Below, piece by piece: positions 1 to 14,200 of a stretch of 64,000 bases of DNA (positions within the stretch are counted from its first letter, which is position 1; each line of letters starts with the position of its first letter). The stretch lies in assembly GCA_016758965.1 (NCBI GenBank), contig JAEPRB010000072.1, positions 100,326-164,325 of the forward strand, read 5' to 3'. The notes under the pieces were generated by a model that had not been told where the DNA came from, made no database searches, and worked only from the letters and a program-made list of their open reading frames with translations. The translations under genes were made by a program, and so were the position numbers. The DNA is from Circinella minor. Its lineage: Eukaryota; Mucoromycota; Mucoromycetes; Mucorales; Lichtheimiaceae.

Positions 1-1328
1 AATAACATTACAATGTATCTATAAACTTTCGGGGACCAAAAGGGTTAAATTGGGAAGTGCATGTAAGAGTACTAGTTAATTGAACCCTATTTATATTATG
101 CCATTAAGTAGTTATAAGGTGGTCCACTTTTTAGCTGGTCGTTAAAAAAAAAAGAACATTGCTTTACCTTTTTTAAAAAAAATGTGCGGTATGTCTTTTT
201 TTTTGTAGTCAGGAAAATGACTTACTACCATAATAAGTATGTGACACTCTTTGGCTGTGTGGATAATCTGCTATATCCAGATTAGTAATTTTATTGATTA
301 TCTTTAATCTACGTACGTACGTATCTTATGTATGAATATATATTTCTTTCCCTCGGTCTCGTTAAATCTAGTTGTGGGAAATCGAGGAACTCTTTTGGTA
401 AATGATTGTTATTATATAACTTCAAGCAACATTCGTTATATAAAATAGGGTATATAAAAAATGATAAGAATGGTTGTTGATTTAACTATGAGCCTATTCT
501 TATTTAAGTTTATTTAATATATAGTATACAAAGTTTAGTCAATTCATTATCATAAGACCACCTTCACTCCATTTAGAGCTTTAATAATAGTAATGATAAA
601 CTACATTTACATATCTATGCATATATATATTATATACAGCTTATTATTATGATATATATCTACTATGATACTGTATAAATCAATTAGTAGTAACGGTCAA
701 AGGTAACACATGATCTAAAAACATTCTTTTTACTTCTTCAACGCGTGAAAGTGATGAATTCCATATTTTGTGAGTGCGTTACCTTAAATGAGAGCATAGG
801 GACAGCAGGTGGCTTTTTTCCCCTTTTTCCCATATGCTTATGACCCTTTTTTTTTTGGGTTGTTCCACAAACATGATAACGATTACAAAATTATAGGGTT
901 GATAACCTGTTTCCTGTTTTTTTTTTGATTTTGATGGATCTTAAAGAAATAAAATTCTTTTTTTAATGTATACAACTACCATTGATAGAGAAAAAAGATG
1001 AAGATAATATGAAAGAAGTATATTATGTATATATGAAAGGAGAGAGACTTTTTTTTTGGAATGAAAAATATATGTATATATATGAAATGTTAGAAGAAAT
1101 AAATATGAAAAAAATGTTATGTGAAGTTAAAGAGAGGGAGGAAGAGAGGAGAGAGAACGAGAGAGACAAAAGGATGAAAAGTTTTTCTTTCTTTTTTTTT
1201 TTTTTACTTGATAACTTTTTCTTTGAATTGAATTGAATGTAAAAATGTATTGTTTGTATATAAAAATATGTTGAAATAATATAAATAATTTATAAACGAA
1301 ATAGAAAAAAAAAAGAGCAAAAAAAAAT
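1..1328. other. Intergenic DNA, no gene recognised
   Basis: AT-rich sequence with many homopolymer A and T runs and a short ACGTACGTACGTA stretch near 312. The reading frame from 982 to 1236 is low-complexity (Lys, Glu, Phe rich) and has no family resemblance. The last few hundred bases are the likely 3' untranslated region of the pyrophosphokinase gene that ends at 1329 on the minus strand. Confidence 0.6.
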
Positions 1329-2624
1329 CTATTCGGGAACATGCGAAAACAAATATGAGACAGATTCACCATTATGAGTTCTATAATAGTAATTAAAGAA
1401 TAATAATAGTTAATTATCATAGTATAAAGGCTAGTGTTAAAAAGTATGTATAATTTACCTTCGGATAGCTTCGGCCAAAGTAGGTGAGATATCAATAACA
1501 TCAAGTTTGGGGCAAATAGCCTATATAATAAAAATGTATATTACATAACATATGATGAGTCATTTGTTTCGTACTAATTATGCTTCTTTCTGGAATATGC
1601 GGAAGCAAATATAACTTTAAAAATAATAATAATAAAAAAAACTTACCATTTTATCTTCATGAGGAATAGTGTTGGTAACCACAAGCTTTTCAATCACTGA
1701 TTCATTAATCACCTTAATAGCTTTACCAGATAAGATACCATGAGCAACAATAGCATATACCTTTTCAGCACCATTTTCAACCAAAGTTTTGGCAGCCAAA
1801 CCCAAAGTACCACATGTATCTGCCATATCATCTACAAGAATTGCAATCTTTCCACGGACATCACCAACCAAAACCATACGCGATACTTCATTAGCGCGCT
1901 TACGTTCCTTGTGGATTAATGCAAAATCAAGATTTAAACGGTCTGCGATCGACGTAGCCCTATATAATTTCACCATTTTTTTTATAAGTAATCTGTATCC
2001 TCAACAAACATCTTGACCATATTCTTTATTACACACAAAAAAAAAAGAATGTAATAAAGCTCTTGTTAAATAAATAAAAATTTCTTACCGTTTAGCACCG
2101 CCAGCATCGGGAGAAACAATCAATGCATTCTTCCAGTTGGGAATTTGAGTAGAGATATACTTAATCATGGATGGTTCACAATACAAGTTATCAACAGGAA
2201 CATTAAAGAAACCTTGGATTTGAGATGCATGCAAATCCATTGTAATGACATGGTTAGCACCAGCAACAGTCAACATATTAGCAGTTAATTTGGCAGTGAT
2301 GGGAGCACGGCTCTTATCCTTCTTGTCTTGACGAGCATAAGGGAAACAAGGAATGACAGCTGTAATACGACGAGCAGAAGCAGTCTTGCATGCATTGATC
2401 ATAATCAATAATTCCATCAAATTATCATTGATTTCACCACAACCGGATTGAATAATAAAAACATCTTCGTCACGAACAGATTCACCAATAGTAACTGAAG
2501 TTTCTTGGTTGGAATATTTCATGACAACAGCCTTAGCCAAGTCGATACCAATACGGTTAGCAACGAGTTTGGCAAGTTCAGGGTGAGAGTTACCAGTAAA
2601 GATCTTGATTGAGTTATCGGCCAT
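1329..2624 (-). CDS. PRS: Ribose-phosphate pyrophosphokinase (PRPP synthetase)
   Basis: Makes PRPP from ribose 5-phosphate and ATP for purine, pyrimidine, histidine, tryptophan and NAD synthesis in the cytosol. Four exons on the minus strand: 2089-2624, 1647-1959, 1459-1520 and 1329-1380. All junctions are GT-AG and the phases close to 963 nt, a 320-residue protein, against about 318 for the short PRPS enzymes. Exon 1 starts [18 protein letters not shown] and carries the catalytic-loop region [17 protein letters not shown] and [11 protein letters not shown]. Exon 2 carries the PRPP-binding loop [10 protein letters not shown]. Exon 4 ends with the family tail [13 protein letters not shown]. 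The protein has the compact form without the long insertions seen in some yeast PRS paralogues, so it looks like a complete active enzyme. The start is the only in-frame Met before the conserved N-terminus. Confidence 0.95.
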
Positions 2625-3762
2625 TGTTTATAATTTCTTTTTTTTAATTTAAAATGAAAGGGTATGCAAAAAATAAAACAATAATGAATATATATATATA
2701 TATGTCTAAATGAAGTTAATGAGTAGAGAGGGGTGGGTTATTATGTGAAAAAAACCGGTTATAAAAACCTTTTTTATGATTTGTTGTTTTGGTTTGTGTT
2801 GTTATTGGGATAACCGTAGAAGGTTTCCTTGTCAATATAAAAAGTTATGGAATGAAAAAAAAAAAGTGGGGGTTGAAGAGAAGTGAAGGGAAGGAGAAGG
2901 AGAAGAAAAGGTCAAAACTTTTTTTTTTTTTTTTTTTTACCTTGGCCACTCAAAATGGCTTGCTAAAAAAGTCCGCAAAAGAAGAAAACAGTGGCTCCAT
3001 CATCCAAACTTATAATGCTCGTCACATGCCCCCCGCATTTAGTGAGACTTTTTTTTTAAAAAAAGGTGAAATATATTAAGGCTGGAATCGGTTCATCGGA
3101 ACTAACCACCGTTTTTTCCAGCAAATTTATCATGGATCAAATAATATAGGTAGAAAAAACCACCTTTCAAAAATTTGGAATAAAGATCTAAGCCTTATTT
3201 CTCAATAATGAAAAGAATGAATTAATATAAACAAAAAAAAAAGTGACAACGTGGATAAAAAACCAAGTTTGAGTCGGTTCAACAAAAACATAAAATTTTT
3301 TTTTTTTCTGTGTATTTTATTTTAGGCAAGTCGATTTCTCACTCTTACTGCAAATTATATAGAGAGCTCTGAAATAAAAAAAAAAGTCCTCTCTAAACAA
3401 CCGACAGTCGAGGATCAAATGATTTTATGTTTATTCTTTTATGAAGAACAAAAAAAAAACCGTGCACAATTATAACATTATTATTCGATCAAAAAATGTT
3501 AATTTAAATAAAGTGAGTTTGTAGTACACACAATATAGTGATATGCCTCTTTCCCACCCACATAACAATCATGTCATGTAACGACAAATAAACAAAGAAA
3601 AAAAAATTGGTACGCGAATCAAAAAAAAAATTTCTTGTATTACAAAAGAACTAAAAACGAAATATCACGTGGGAAAATGTGTATTTTGCTTCTCGGCCGG
3701 GCTTTTTTGTTAAAAACCCGTCTGCCCGAAACCGTCCGTGTATATTGTGCCCGCTTTATATA
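2625..3762. other. Intergenic DNA upstream of PRS
   Basis: Contains the promoter side of the pyrophosphokinase gene, with long T and A runs near 2921-2938, 3297-3307 and 3378-3388. A frame at 2789-3079 on the plus strand is broken by homopolymers and shows no domain. I see no RNA gene or repeat here. Confidence 0.5.
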
Positions 3763-4065
3763 TCAATCAAGTATATTTCCGTCTTGTGGTAATGATAAGG
3801 TAATAGTGGCTATTGTATTTGTATTTGGTATCTCATCATTCATTTTTATGTTATCTTGTGGAATATACACTGTAGTATCAGTCAAAATAACTTGTTGATG
3901 ATGAGGTTTAATATCACACTCAAATACTCCCGCTGTAAGATGAACTTCTTTTGCTATGGTTACATTCGCTGTTGCTAAGGAATGTGACATTTGTTGTTGC
4001 TGTTGTTGTTGTTGTGGAATAACAACCTTTTTATATGATCGATGTATTCTGGTCCTTGTAAACAT
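3763..4065 (-). CDS. Hypothetical protein with poly-Gln tract
   Basis: A single open frame of 100 codons with ATG at 4065 and TGA at 3763. The N-terminus is basic (MFTRTRIHRSYKKVV), followed by eight glutamines at about residues 18-25, then a Val/Thr-rich segment that reads like beta strands (VHLTAGVFECDIKPHHQQVI). I do not recognise a family. It lies about 320 bp downstream of the G-gamma gene on the same strand, so it could be a short gene, an exon of a larger one, or chance. The CAG/CAA mixture coding the Gln tract and the non-repetitive C-terminal half favour real coding, but there is no independent support. Confidence 0.3.
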   Translation of the reverse strand: MFTRTRIHRSYKKVVIPQQQQQQQQMSHSLATANVTIAKEVHLTAGVFECDIKPHHQQVILTDTTVYIPQDNIKMNDEIPNTNTIATITLSLPQDGNILD

Positions 4066-4387
4066 ATTTGTTATTAAATAACGAAAAAGAAGTTGTAAGG
4101 AGATGAAAGAAAAAAGTAATGAAAGAAAAAGAAAATTTTATCCACTAATAAATTCATTATTATTAATATTGCTTTTAGTTTTGTATGATAATCATGCTTT
4201 CTTGTTTTTTCTTCAAGCATTGGGTAGTATTCATGTGATCATAAAATAAAAGGATAATACATCATTTACTATTATATTATAATATACGTATATATTTATA
4301 CATACGTAAGATTGTTTTAATGCCAAAAAAAAGAGGGTATTGTTATGTTCATTGAGCAAAAAGAAAAAAAAAATGAAGAACTATATA

Positions 4388-4745
4388 TTACATGATATTA
4401 CAGCATAGAAATTTATTTCCAATAGGTGCGAAAGGATCATCTTGACGATCTGTCGCACCCCATACAGACGGAACGAGAGGATCACGCGTATTATTACAAA
4501 AATCAATCAAACTATTTCTTAACAAAATCGGGCTTAATTTTTATTTTATTTTTTGGTAGTGATTTCTTATGATTGTTTTACGCATGAAATTCTATATATA
4601 AAAAAAAAAAAAAGATTTACCTTTCTGAAGCTGTACTCACTGGTATTCGTGGCATATCCAATTGTTCTTTAAGTCGTTGACTATATTCATTTATTCGCTT
4701 CAACTTTGATTCAGATAGATGATGATGTGTACGCTTCACTTTCAT
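4388..4745 (-). CDS. Heterotrimeric G-protein gamma subunit
   Basis: Binds G-beta and anchors the G-beta/gamma dimer at the plasma membrane in receptor signalling (mating, nutrient sensing). It is too short for a simple frame scan and was assembled by hand from two exons, 4621-4745 and 4388-4532. The intron has donor GTAAAT and acceptor TTAAG, and the total is 270 nt for 89 residues, the usual gamma size. The N-terminal half is an amphipathic coiled-coil helix (SKLKRINEYSQRLKEQLD). The C-terminal half has the fungal gamma signature RDPLVPSVWG followed by DPFAP. The protein ends CCNIM, a CAAX box (CNIM) for prenylation preceded by a cysteine that could be palmitoylated. This is the fungal Ste18/Gpg1-like class. 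Several gamma paralogues are common in Mucorales, so the orthologue within that set is not resolved. Confidence 0.9.
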
Positions 4746-4909
4746 TTTTCTTTTTGTTTGTCAAATTAATAAGAAAATGAGAAAAAGAAAAGGAAATTAA
4801 ATAAAGGCTTATGCAGCTTTTTCTTTTATTTTCCTTTATTTTTTATTTTTTTTTTTATTTTTTTACATTTGTCGCAAAGAAAGGGAAACAAAACAAACAA
4901 TTCATATAT

Positions 4910-5365
4910 TTAACGAATTCCAGGATTTAAGGTAATAGCAATGACAATGACAAATAAAATAATCAAAATACAAGAACAGCAACCGAAAAAAACCCATTTT
5001 CCTTCTTTTAAAACCATTTTCCAACTTGAAATATAATCATATAATGTTCTTGTTTCTTCTTCTTTATCTTCTTCATAGTCCTGTATAATTATGAAATCTT
5101 GTACTGGTACTTGTTGTAATGGTACTCGATAATAAGATTCAAGTAATGTTAAAGGAGGAGGAGGTCTATCGATATTTTGATATGGTGGTGGATATTGATC
5201 AGTATCTTGATCTTGTCGATTACATACTGAATGATAGTTATTAGGGTCTTGATAATAACGATATGCTGGTGGTGGAGATTGTATTACTGTTATTCTTGTC
5301 AATGTCGATATTGATTGAGTATTATCATCATTGCTTGTCTTTTCTATTTCCCGGTCATTATACAT
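4910..5365 (-). CDS. PY-motif, C-terminally anchored membrane protein, possible Rsp5/Nedd4 adaptor
   Basis: A single exon of 151 residues. The N-terminal 120 residues are hydrophilic, Gln/Pro/Tyr rich and probably disordered and cytosolic. They carry two PY motifs, PPAY (residues 32-35) and PPPY (59-62), plus a run of prolines near 68-72. An acidic stretch (EEDKEEETR) follows. One strongly hydrophobic segment from about 124 to 146 (WVFFGCCSCILIILFVIVIA) lies at the extreme C-terminus, with cysteines at its cytosolic edge that could be palmitoylated. PY motifs bind WW domains of HECT E3 ligases such as Rsp5. Small membrane proteins of this design in yeast act as ligase adaptors for sorting membrane cargo. 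That function is inferred from architecture only; I recognise no named family. The start at 5365 is the first Met of the frame. Confidence 0.6.
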   Translation of the reverse strand: MYNDREIEKTSNDDNTQSISTLTRITVIQSPPPAYRYYQDPNNYHSVCNRQDQDTDQYPPPYQNIDRPPPPLTLLESYYRVPLQQVPVQDFIIIQDYEEDKEEETRTLYDYISSWKMVLKEGKWVFFGCCSCILIILFVIVIAITLNPGIR

Positions 5366-5838
5366 GGTTTTTTTATAATTAAAAAAAAGAGCATAAGAAG
5401 AAAAGAAAGCGAGTATATATAAAAGAATAAAAGAAAAATGATTAATTGATTATTTATTCCATGACATAAAAGTGATAATCATAATTGAAAAGTAGTAAAA
5501 GGAGAGAGGAGAATTTCTATCTACTTTATTCCTTTTTTTTTTTTTTTTGCTATTAAGAAAAAACCTATAGTATGAATTGTGCATTATCTATAAATGGTAT
5601 TAAGTCTATTGAATATGCTACTAACTGATTAGCTCCCCCCTCCCCCAATATAAAACAAAATGGTTTTCAATAATCTATATGCCTTTGAATTTTACCATTT
5701 TTTCTTTGCCATGCAACATCAGCTCCGACCTAAAATTTCGGAAGGCTTATTTTTTGGACATGAAAAAAGAATTCTCTTTTTTTTTTTTTTTTTTTCTACT
5801 GCCTCCTTTCTTACCCTTTTGCTTGTTGCTCATCGATC
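5366..5838. promoter_or_regulatory. Divergent promoter region between the PY-motif gene and PRMT1
   Basis: About 470 bp between the start codons of two divergent genes. It has T-rich runs near 5530-5547 and 5779-5796, and a C-rich patch at 5635-5645. No individual factor site can be defended from sequence alone. Confidence 0.4.
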
Positions 5839-7254
<1,416 letters not shown>

Positions 7255-7694
7255 GTATATTTTCTTTTTATGACGTGTTTAATTACGAGGGATTAGTTAT
7301 TAACTAATATTCATGATATATTATTTAATAGGTCGTAAATCAATTCTGTTCCCCCCCCCCTTTTTTCTTGTTATTTTTATATATATATATTTATTTCATA
7401 TCTCGAGTTCCCTTTCCCACCATTTCCTTTCTTTTTCATCCTTTTTTTTCATTTCCTGCAATTATCATAAGAGTTCAAAAACAAAGAAATTGTCGCATCT
7501 GCATTGATTACTATAAATTATTTATTTTATTTTATTGATCTTATCGTATATGTTCGAATAAGAAACGAGAGAAATTATATGCCAAGTAAAAAAAAGAGAG
7601 AAATGATTAATTTTGGGATTATTTACATGAATGATACAAAGATAAGTATATACAAAGATAAAGCCGTAAAGAAGAAAAAAAATTAAAAAAGAAA
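7255..7694. other. Convergent 3' region between PRMT1 and VPS72
   Basis: About 440 bp holding the two 3' untranslated regions. It contains a run of ten C at about 7349-7358, then T-rich sequence. The open frames at 7313-7507 and 7504-7686 are low-complexity and look like untranslated sequence, not genes. Confidence 0.5.
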
Positions 7695-9257
7695 TTACAA
7701 AGAATTGTGTATATCAGTGAACCAGTCAGGACACTCAATATCACCATTCGATCGTTGCCAATCTATTTGACCCTCTTGTTTCCCCATAATTGCTCGTTGC
7801 CATCCTTCAGGTACACCTTTGGCACCTACTGACGATTCTCCAACATAAAGTTTATAATCCCGTGACCATACCACTTTATTTTGTAAACATCGTTGAATTG
7901 TCTTGTATGCTTCGAGGTTGGCATAAGGCACCATGGTCTTTGGATCAAGATAACGTGCCTGCATACCCGTAATTGGACATATTGTAGGTTTTGTGGGCCT
8001 TGTAGGTCGTTCCGCCCAAGATGCTAATTCTGGAATTAAATCCGTTCGATCCATTTCGCGATCAGTCAATCCAGTTAACGTCACAGTAGGTTTAGCGTGA
8101 ATCTGTTCTTCATCTGCTGTTTGCATAAATGATATCAAATTACGACCCATAGCATCACTTTGTTCCATATCTCGTTTCTCTTGCCATGCTAAGGCTGCTG
8201 GATCTGTAATTTCTGTTTGTATATTATGATTCTCATCTATTGAAGGTGATAATGGAGATGATGATGATGATGGTGTAATCATGAAAATTTTACGTCGTTT
8301 AGGTCTTTTATCTGGATCTTCTGTAAAGGATGTATATCTTACAAAAGGCCCCACAATTCGTTTTTTATCCCTTTTTTTTGCTCTTGCTCTTCTTTCAGCT
8401 TCTTTTTGTTGCCATTGTTCTAATGATTCCAAATTTTCACGCTCTGTTATAGCAGCTTCTGCTAATAATTCTTCTTGTGTTAACTGTTTCACGACAGGTC
8501 GATCTCGTTTTGGAAGTTTTTCCTTTCGATTTTTATATTGACGGATTTGTTCTTCAACTTGAAGTCGATTACGTACTGTGTTAGATCGAGAGGATTGTCG
8601 AACAAAGTCTACTTCACTACGTCGAGAACCTCGTTGCCGTGGTTGCTCATCTGTTGATTTTTCTTTTCTTTGTTCCTTAGGTTGTTGGTGTTGTTGCCTT
8701 TTGGGACGTGATTGAAAAGTTGCAGGTGGTAATGGTGCTCTTCGTGCCTAGATTATTATAATAGAGTTTAGTCTAGTTTCCCCCCACCCTTTTTTTTTTA
8801 CTGTAATATCCCATATATATATACCTGGCGCTCTTGTTTTTCAATCGCTTTATCAGCTTCTCGTCCTAATTCTTCCTGTTCACGTTCTTCATCGGACGAT
8901 TCCGTATCGAAATCAGAATCCAAAGTATCTTGTACTTCGTCTTCAGCTATTAAAAAAAAAATATCGCTTAAAAAAAGAAATTTATTCATTTTTTTTAATT
9001 TTCAAATCAATTTCTTTTTAATTTACGTTTAGTAAAAAACTCTTCGTCTTCACTTATAGATTCTTCAAAAAGATCTTCCATTTCAACCTCTTGATCCAAT
9101 AATGCACGCATACTATCAAATGAACAAATAAAAGTGAAGCATTAGCTTTTTTAGGGAGGGTTTTTTTTCTTTAGACGTATAGTTTATCAAAGATATCATG
9201 TTCATATTACCGGTTACCAGCATTGGCGCGTCTTTCTCGTTCTCTTGCAAATGACAT
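7695..9257 (-). CDS. VPS72: VPS72/YL1/Swc2, SWR1 chromatin-remodelling complex subunit
   Basis: Histone H2A.Z-binding subunit of the SWR1 complex (also in NuA4/TIP60 complexes of animals). Four exons on the minus strand: 9211-9257, 9027-9112, 8825-8946 and 7695-8747, giving 435 residues with closed phases. Exon 1 starts MSFARERERRANAGNRM. Exons 2-3 hold the acidic H2A.Z-binding region (LLDQEVEMEDLFEESIS, later DSDFDTESSDEER). The middle is basic and Gln/Arg rich with the YL1 core RRSEVDFVRQSSRSNTVRN. The C-terminus carries the YL1_C domain with CPITGMQARYLDPKT and PYANLEAYKTIQ. An Asp/Ser-rich low-complexity insert lies near the TPSSSSSPLSPS stretch. All family segments are in order and no lesion is visible. 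The start was chosen because the conserved acidic YL1 segment begins about 20 residues downstream of it. Confidence 0.92.
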
Positions 9258-11229
9258 GAGAGAAAAAGTTACTAAAAAAAAAAAGAAAAGTGAAAAGAGG
9301 AAGGAGGAAAATTGAATGAGTTACTAGACTCAGGGTGTAATATATAGAAAAAAAATTCGAAATGCGTTACACCGACCAAGTAAAACCAATAGGGCATTTT
9401 TCTATAGTTGAAATGATGAAAAAAAACTATTACATGAAGTTCTGTATAATAATTCAGCAACCTTCATTTTGTATATGACAGCTTCTTATTAAGTTATCTG
9501 ACAGATGTAAAAACAAAAAAAGAAAAGCTTATTTATTAGAGTGGTCATTTATTTATTTGGAAATATTAATCAATGTATATGAAAACAGAGACTTTTACTT
9601 CTTTTAATAAAAGTGATTATTAAAAGTTAATTGTGTGTAGTTATCCACTGTTACAAATCAAGACAATAGTTATATATATATTACTATGACAACACTCTAT
9701 ATATGTGAAGAATATCTAAAAAAAAAAACTCAAAAGCGAAGAAATGAAAGAATGTGGGAATACATATCAAACCAAGATTAGGTCGTGAAACTCCATCATA
9801 TTAACAAAGTTGTATGGTAACCACTTTCTTCATCTTTGTAACAATCACGCTTTTCAGGCCCATATAACACCACAAGGCAAAAAGGTAGAGAGCTTATCTC
9901 ATTATGCAATCACTTGACGGAATTTGAAGTAGAGACTTCTCTTTTAAACGACTTTTTCTAGCTTAACAGTAAGATCTACTTTCAACTTTCAAAGTTAATC
10001 AAGACGTTATATACTGAAAAGTTGGCATATAGCGTGCGGGTGACACACAAGATATAATCGGAAAGGTGTTTATACTATTTTTGTGTGTATAAAACTTGCG
10101 GACAATAAGTAGGTGAAATGGGGTTTTCTTGGGTGTTTAACGCTATAATGAAAAATATGAAACACACTATTATTATAATAACATGATAATAACATTTTAT
10201 TCTATGAAAAATGCAAGCTTGGCTAATCATTTTATAAGAACAATAAATGATAGATTCGGTGCGTTAGGTTAGTCACTTTTAAGAAATATTACCATAATAC
10301 ATATAATATATCTATTCGCATGTTTGTATCAACGAACCGACGTTTTACCATTATCAGGGAAAATTTCAGAAGTCGCATGATGTGTTCAAATCATGTCAAG
10401 TATCATATGAGTGCATAGCCACAAATCTCTTTTGTGATAATTACGTATGCAAAATATTGCAGCGGAAATACATCGTGACCAACATAGAAAATAGTTTGAG
10501 TATTCCCAGCAATTCACAGATACCATGATCTGTTGTATCATTTTGATGATTCAGGTAAAGATGATACAGATACTTTAGATCATCAAGTGTAGTAGTAATG
10601 TTGTTATAGTGATTCTAGATTTACAAAACAGAACATATTGTTGGTCTTATTAGATATGATAAAGCACACTTCTTTTAATACCTAAGAGCTCTTAAAAATA
10701 TGAACAATGTATATCCTGGAATTGTCTTGTGTAACTGTCATTATGTATTGTAATAAAAGCCCCATCTTTTTTTTTGTAATCTTTCATCTCATTAAATATA
10801 CGTACATTATATCTTATATGGTAAAAGAACGAAATATCAAGTAATAATAATAAACGTTGGGTACTACGTATATAATGAACCATCGTAATAAAAGAGTTTT
10901 AGCATATACAAGAGAATGTGTATTGATGTTGTCAAATATACAGTATAAGAAGTAACAAAGGACTATATTAATTTATAAATTACATCTTGTGCTATTTTAC
11001 TAATACATAGTGTTATTATATCTTACGTATGGTATTCCGTTATAATCTGGATTATTTTAATTTAGTTAAAATAATCAATATGTGCATGATGATAAAAAAA
11101 ATGATAATAATACTAAATACAAATGTAATAAAATGATAACTTTTTTTTTCTTTTAGTTGTTGGAGGATATTGTCCAAATTGTTATATGCGTTAACCTTTT
11201 TTTATCTTGTTCCTTTTTTGAGAATAACG
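9258..11229. other. Intergenic DNA, about 2 kb
   Basis: AT-rich sequence between the VPS72 start and the MSH1 stop, with TACGTA-type hexamers (for example 10799-10803 and 11026-11030). The frame at 10692-10883 has no coding character. No element ends, RNA genes or conserved coding segments were found. Confidence 0.5.
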
Positions 11230-14200
11230 TTAAACAGTAGTTGACTTGTTTAGTGTCTGCCACACATCCCTCGCAGTACTAATGACTTCTGTCGGTAATC
11301 CTAAATATATCAGTTAATGAATGAGAGTTATAATTAGTTTTTTTATCCCCTTTGGAAAGTGTTTGGTAAACATCAACATTATCAATAAGGGGATTGTCTT
11401 TGGATAACCCTCATATGCAATATGAGAGCCATTATCATCATTGATAAAGTTAAATTACCTGCCAGCTGCGCCACTTTCAATCCATGCGACTTTCGACATA
11501 CACCTGGTTGAACCTTGTGCAAAAACACGAATCGTCCCATTTGATCTTCTACAAGATCTGTTTTATAAAGTTGGATCATAGCTAATTCTTGTTTTCGTTT
11601 AACCATATCTGCTAATTCATGATAATGAGTAGCAAATATTAAACGAGACTTGATGTGTGTATGAATATAGGCCAAAATAGCATAAGCCAATGAAATACCA
11701 TCCGTTGTTGCTGTACCACGTCCTACTTCGTCCATAATCACCAATGACTTTTTTGTTGCATAGGTTAAAATATTGGCCGTCTCCATCATTTCTATCATAA
11801 ATGTTGACAAGTCTTGTGCAAGATCATCAGCAGTGCCAATACGACTCATGATTCGATCGGCAACTCCAATTTTTGCTTGATGTGCCGGAACATAAGAACC
11901 CATATGAGCCAAGATCATGATAATGGCATTTTGTCGTAAAAAAGTACTCTTTTAGAATAAAAGAAAAAGTTAGTATATAAGTTGGGGTCCTTGAATGTAA
12001 ATAATAATGGTATGTGCTTATTTTTTTTAATACAAACCTTGCCTCCCATATTCGGAGCAGTCAACAACCAACTACGTTCATCTCCACCATTATCTTGACT
12101 TTTTGCTAATATACAGTCATTTTTGACGAATGACCTTCCTTTTTGTGCTAAACTCGCTTCTACTACAGGATGTCGACCACCCAAAATAATCATTTCACAT
12201 CCATTTTCTTGTTCTAGCATCACAGGTCGAATATATTTATATCTTCTTGCCATCCAAGCGAAAGAACAAAATACATCTAATTTTGCCAGCATACCACTGG
12301 CTGCAATAATAGATGTCGAATCCTCAAGAACTCGATCCACTGCTTTGTCCCAAATTTGACTTTCCAATTCTACGATTTGTGCATGTGTATTCTGTATTTG
12401 AATTGATAAATTAGTCCATTCAGGTAACTGAAATCGATGTTTACCCTTTGTCTTGTGAACAAGAAAGGCTTCGGGATATTCATCAACTAATTTTTTAGCT
12501 TGAGTTGCATTAATTTCAACTACATGTCTATAAAGAGATGAATTTGCGGCAAGTGATACAGAGTTACCCCCAATAGAACGTAACGTTTTTTGTAGTTGTT
12601 CTTTCTGTTGAAAAAATGCGTCGAGTTGTTGATGCAAGTGTTGGAGTTGTGGATCAAAGTCAGATCGAATGAATCCATAGTTAAAATCTTTAGCCTCGTC
12701 TGACATAATACGTTCATGGTCAATGACAGAGTCGATATAATTTGCCAAATCATCATGTGGGTTTAATCGATCTATTAATTCATTTATAGCTGTTGTTGTT
12801 ATTGTTTCTGAAGATGACGATGGTGCTTGAATAGTATTAGACGTAGTAGCGGATGAGACATGCTCCATCAATACTTTTTTTGTTCCCTTAATAGCACTTA
12901 AAGTTGAACCTATTTCCAATAAATCCAGATGTTGTCCACGACGAAGTGCTAATCGTTGTAATGCCCGTTGTGCGTCCGAACTTTCTCTTAAAATCGAACG
13001 AACATCATCCAAAATAAAATTATCAGAAACAAGAAATTCGACAATATCATGTCGTCGTTCAATAGTATGAACTGAAGAAGAAGGTGCTAGTAACCATTGT
13101 GCTAATTGTCTTGCCCCAGCATTGGTGACTGTATAGTTGATACAACTCAATAAACTATTGGTTCTTCCACCTTCTCGTAAATTTTTAACTAATTCCAATG
13201 AAGCAACTGTAGCACTATCGATTTGTAATGTTTCATTGGCACTCATTCTTACGGGTTTCAGAAGTCTTGGTTTTCCATGTGGATGGGTGTTGTTGATATA
13301 ATCTAATAATGCGTTACTTGCCCCTAATTCTTTGTTGTTAAAAGTAGTAATACTAGTAGTAGTAGTAGCCTCGGAGTCATACGTTGCTGCTGGTGATGTG
13401 GTAGTAGTATCAAATAATGTATCAAGCATACGACGTCCGGCATCTGGATCAAAATGATCTTGTGGTACAAATGTGACTGAAATATGAGGGTTACTTGTTA
13501 TTATCCGTGCCAATGGATGGTTGAGATCTTCTTGTTCTTGATCTTCAATCAATGGTTTGAATGATTCAGGTAAAATAATTTCGCGAGGTCGGATGCGTGC
13601 AATATCATCTTTGAGCATGTCGAGTGTTGAAGATTGGATCATGAATTCACCTACTGAGATATCAATCCATGCTAATCCTAATTCACTATTGTTAGATGGA
13701 GACAATGATGAGGATGATTGCGGTAACGGATATATAGGTGAAATGGCCATAAGGTAATTGTATGTATGTGAATCCAAAAAGCGTTCTTCAATTACGGTGC
13801 CAGGAGTAATAACACGTGTAATAAGTCGTTGGATTCCAATGACAGAATCATCCCCTTCACGTTTGACAGGGTTATATTGTTCACATAATGCTACGCGACA
13901 TCCCAATCTATTGACAAGTATATCCAAGTATCTATCCAGTGAACGTAAAGGAAATCCTGCAAAGTCAACAGTAGTGCCTGTTGTCATTTCTTTTCGTGTC
14001 AATTTGAGATCCAGTTGTGAAGCATATTCCGTAGCATGGGATTCATACAACTAATAATAATAATAATATATACAACATAAACCATTTGATATTGATGTAT
14101 AAAAATGAATACACACACACATTTAATTTATCATTATTATTTACCACAAACCTCATAAAATTCGCCCACTTGTACTAGTAACACACAATCTGGATGTTGT

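Noticed and set aside
1127..1504. 125-codon minus-strand frame over the 3' end of PRS
   Set aside because: It runs through the last PRS exons in the wrong frame and then through untranslated homopolymers.
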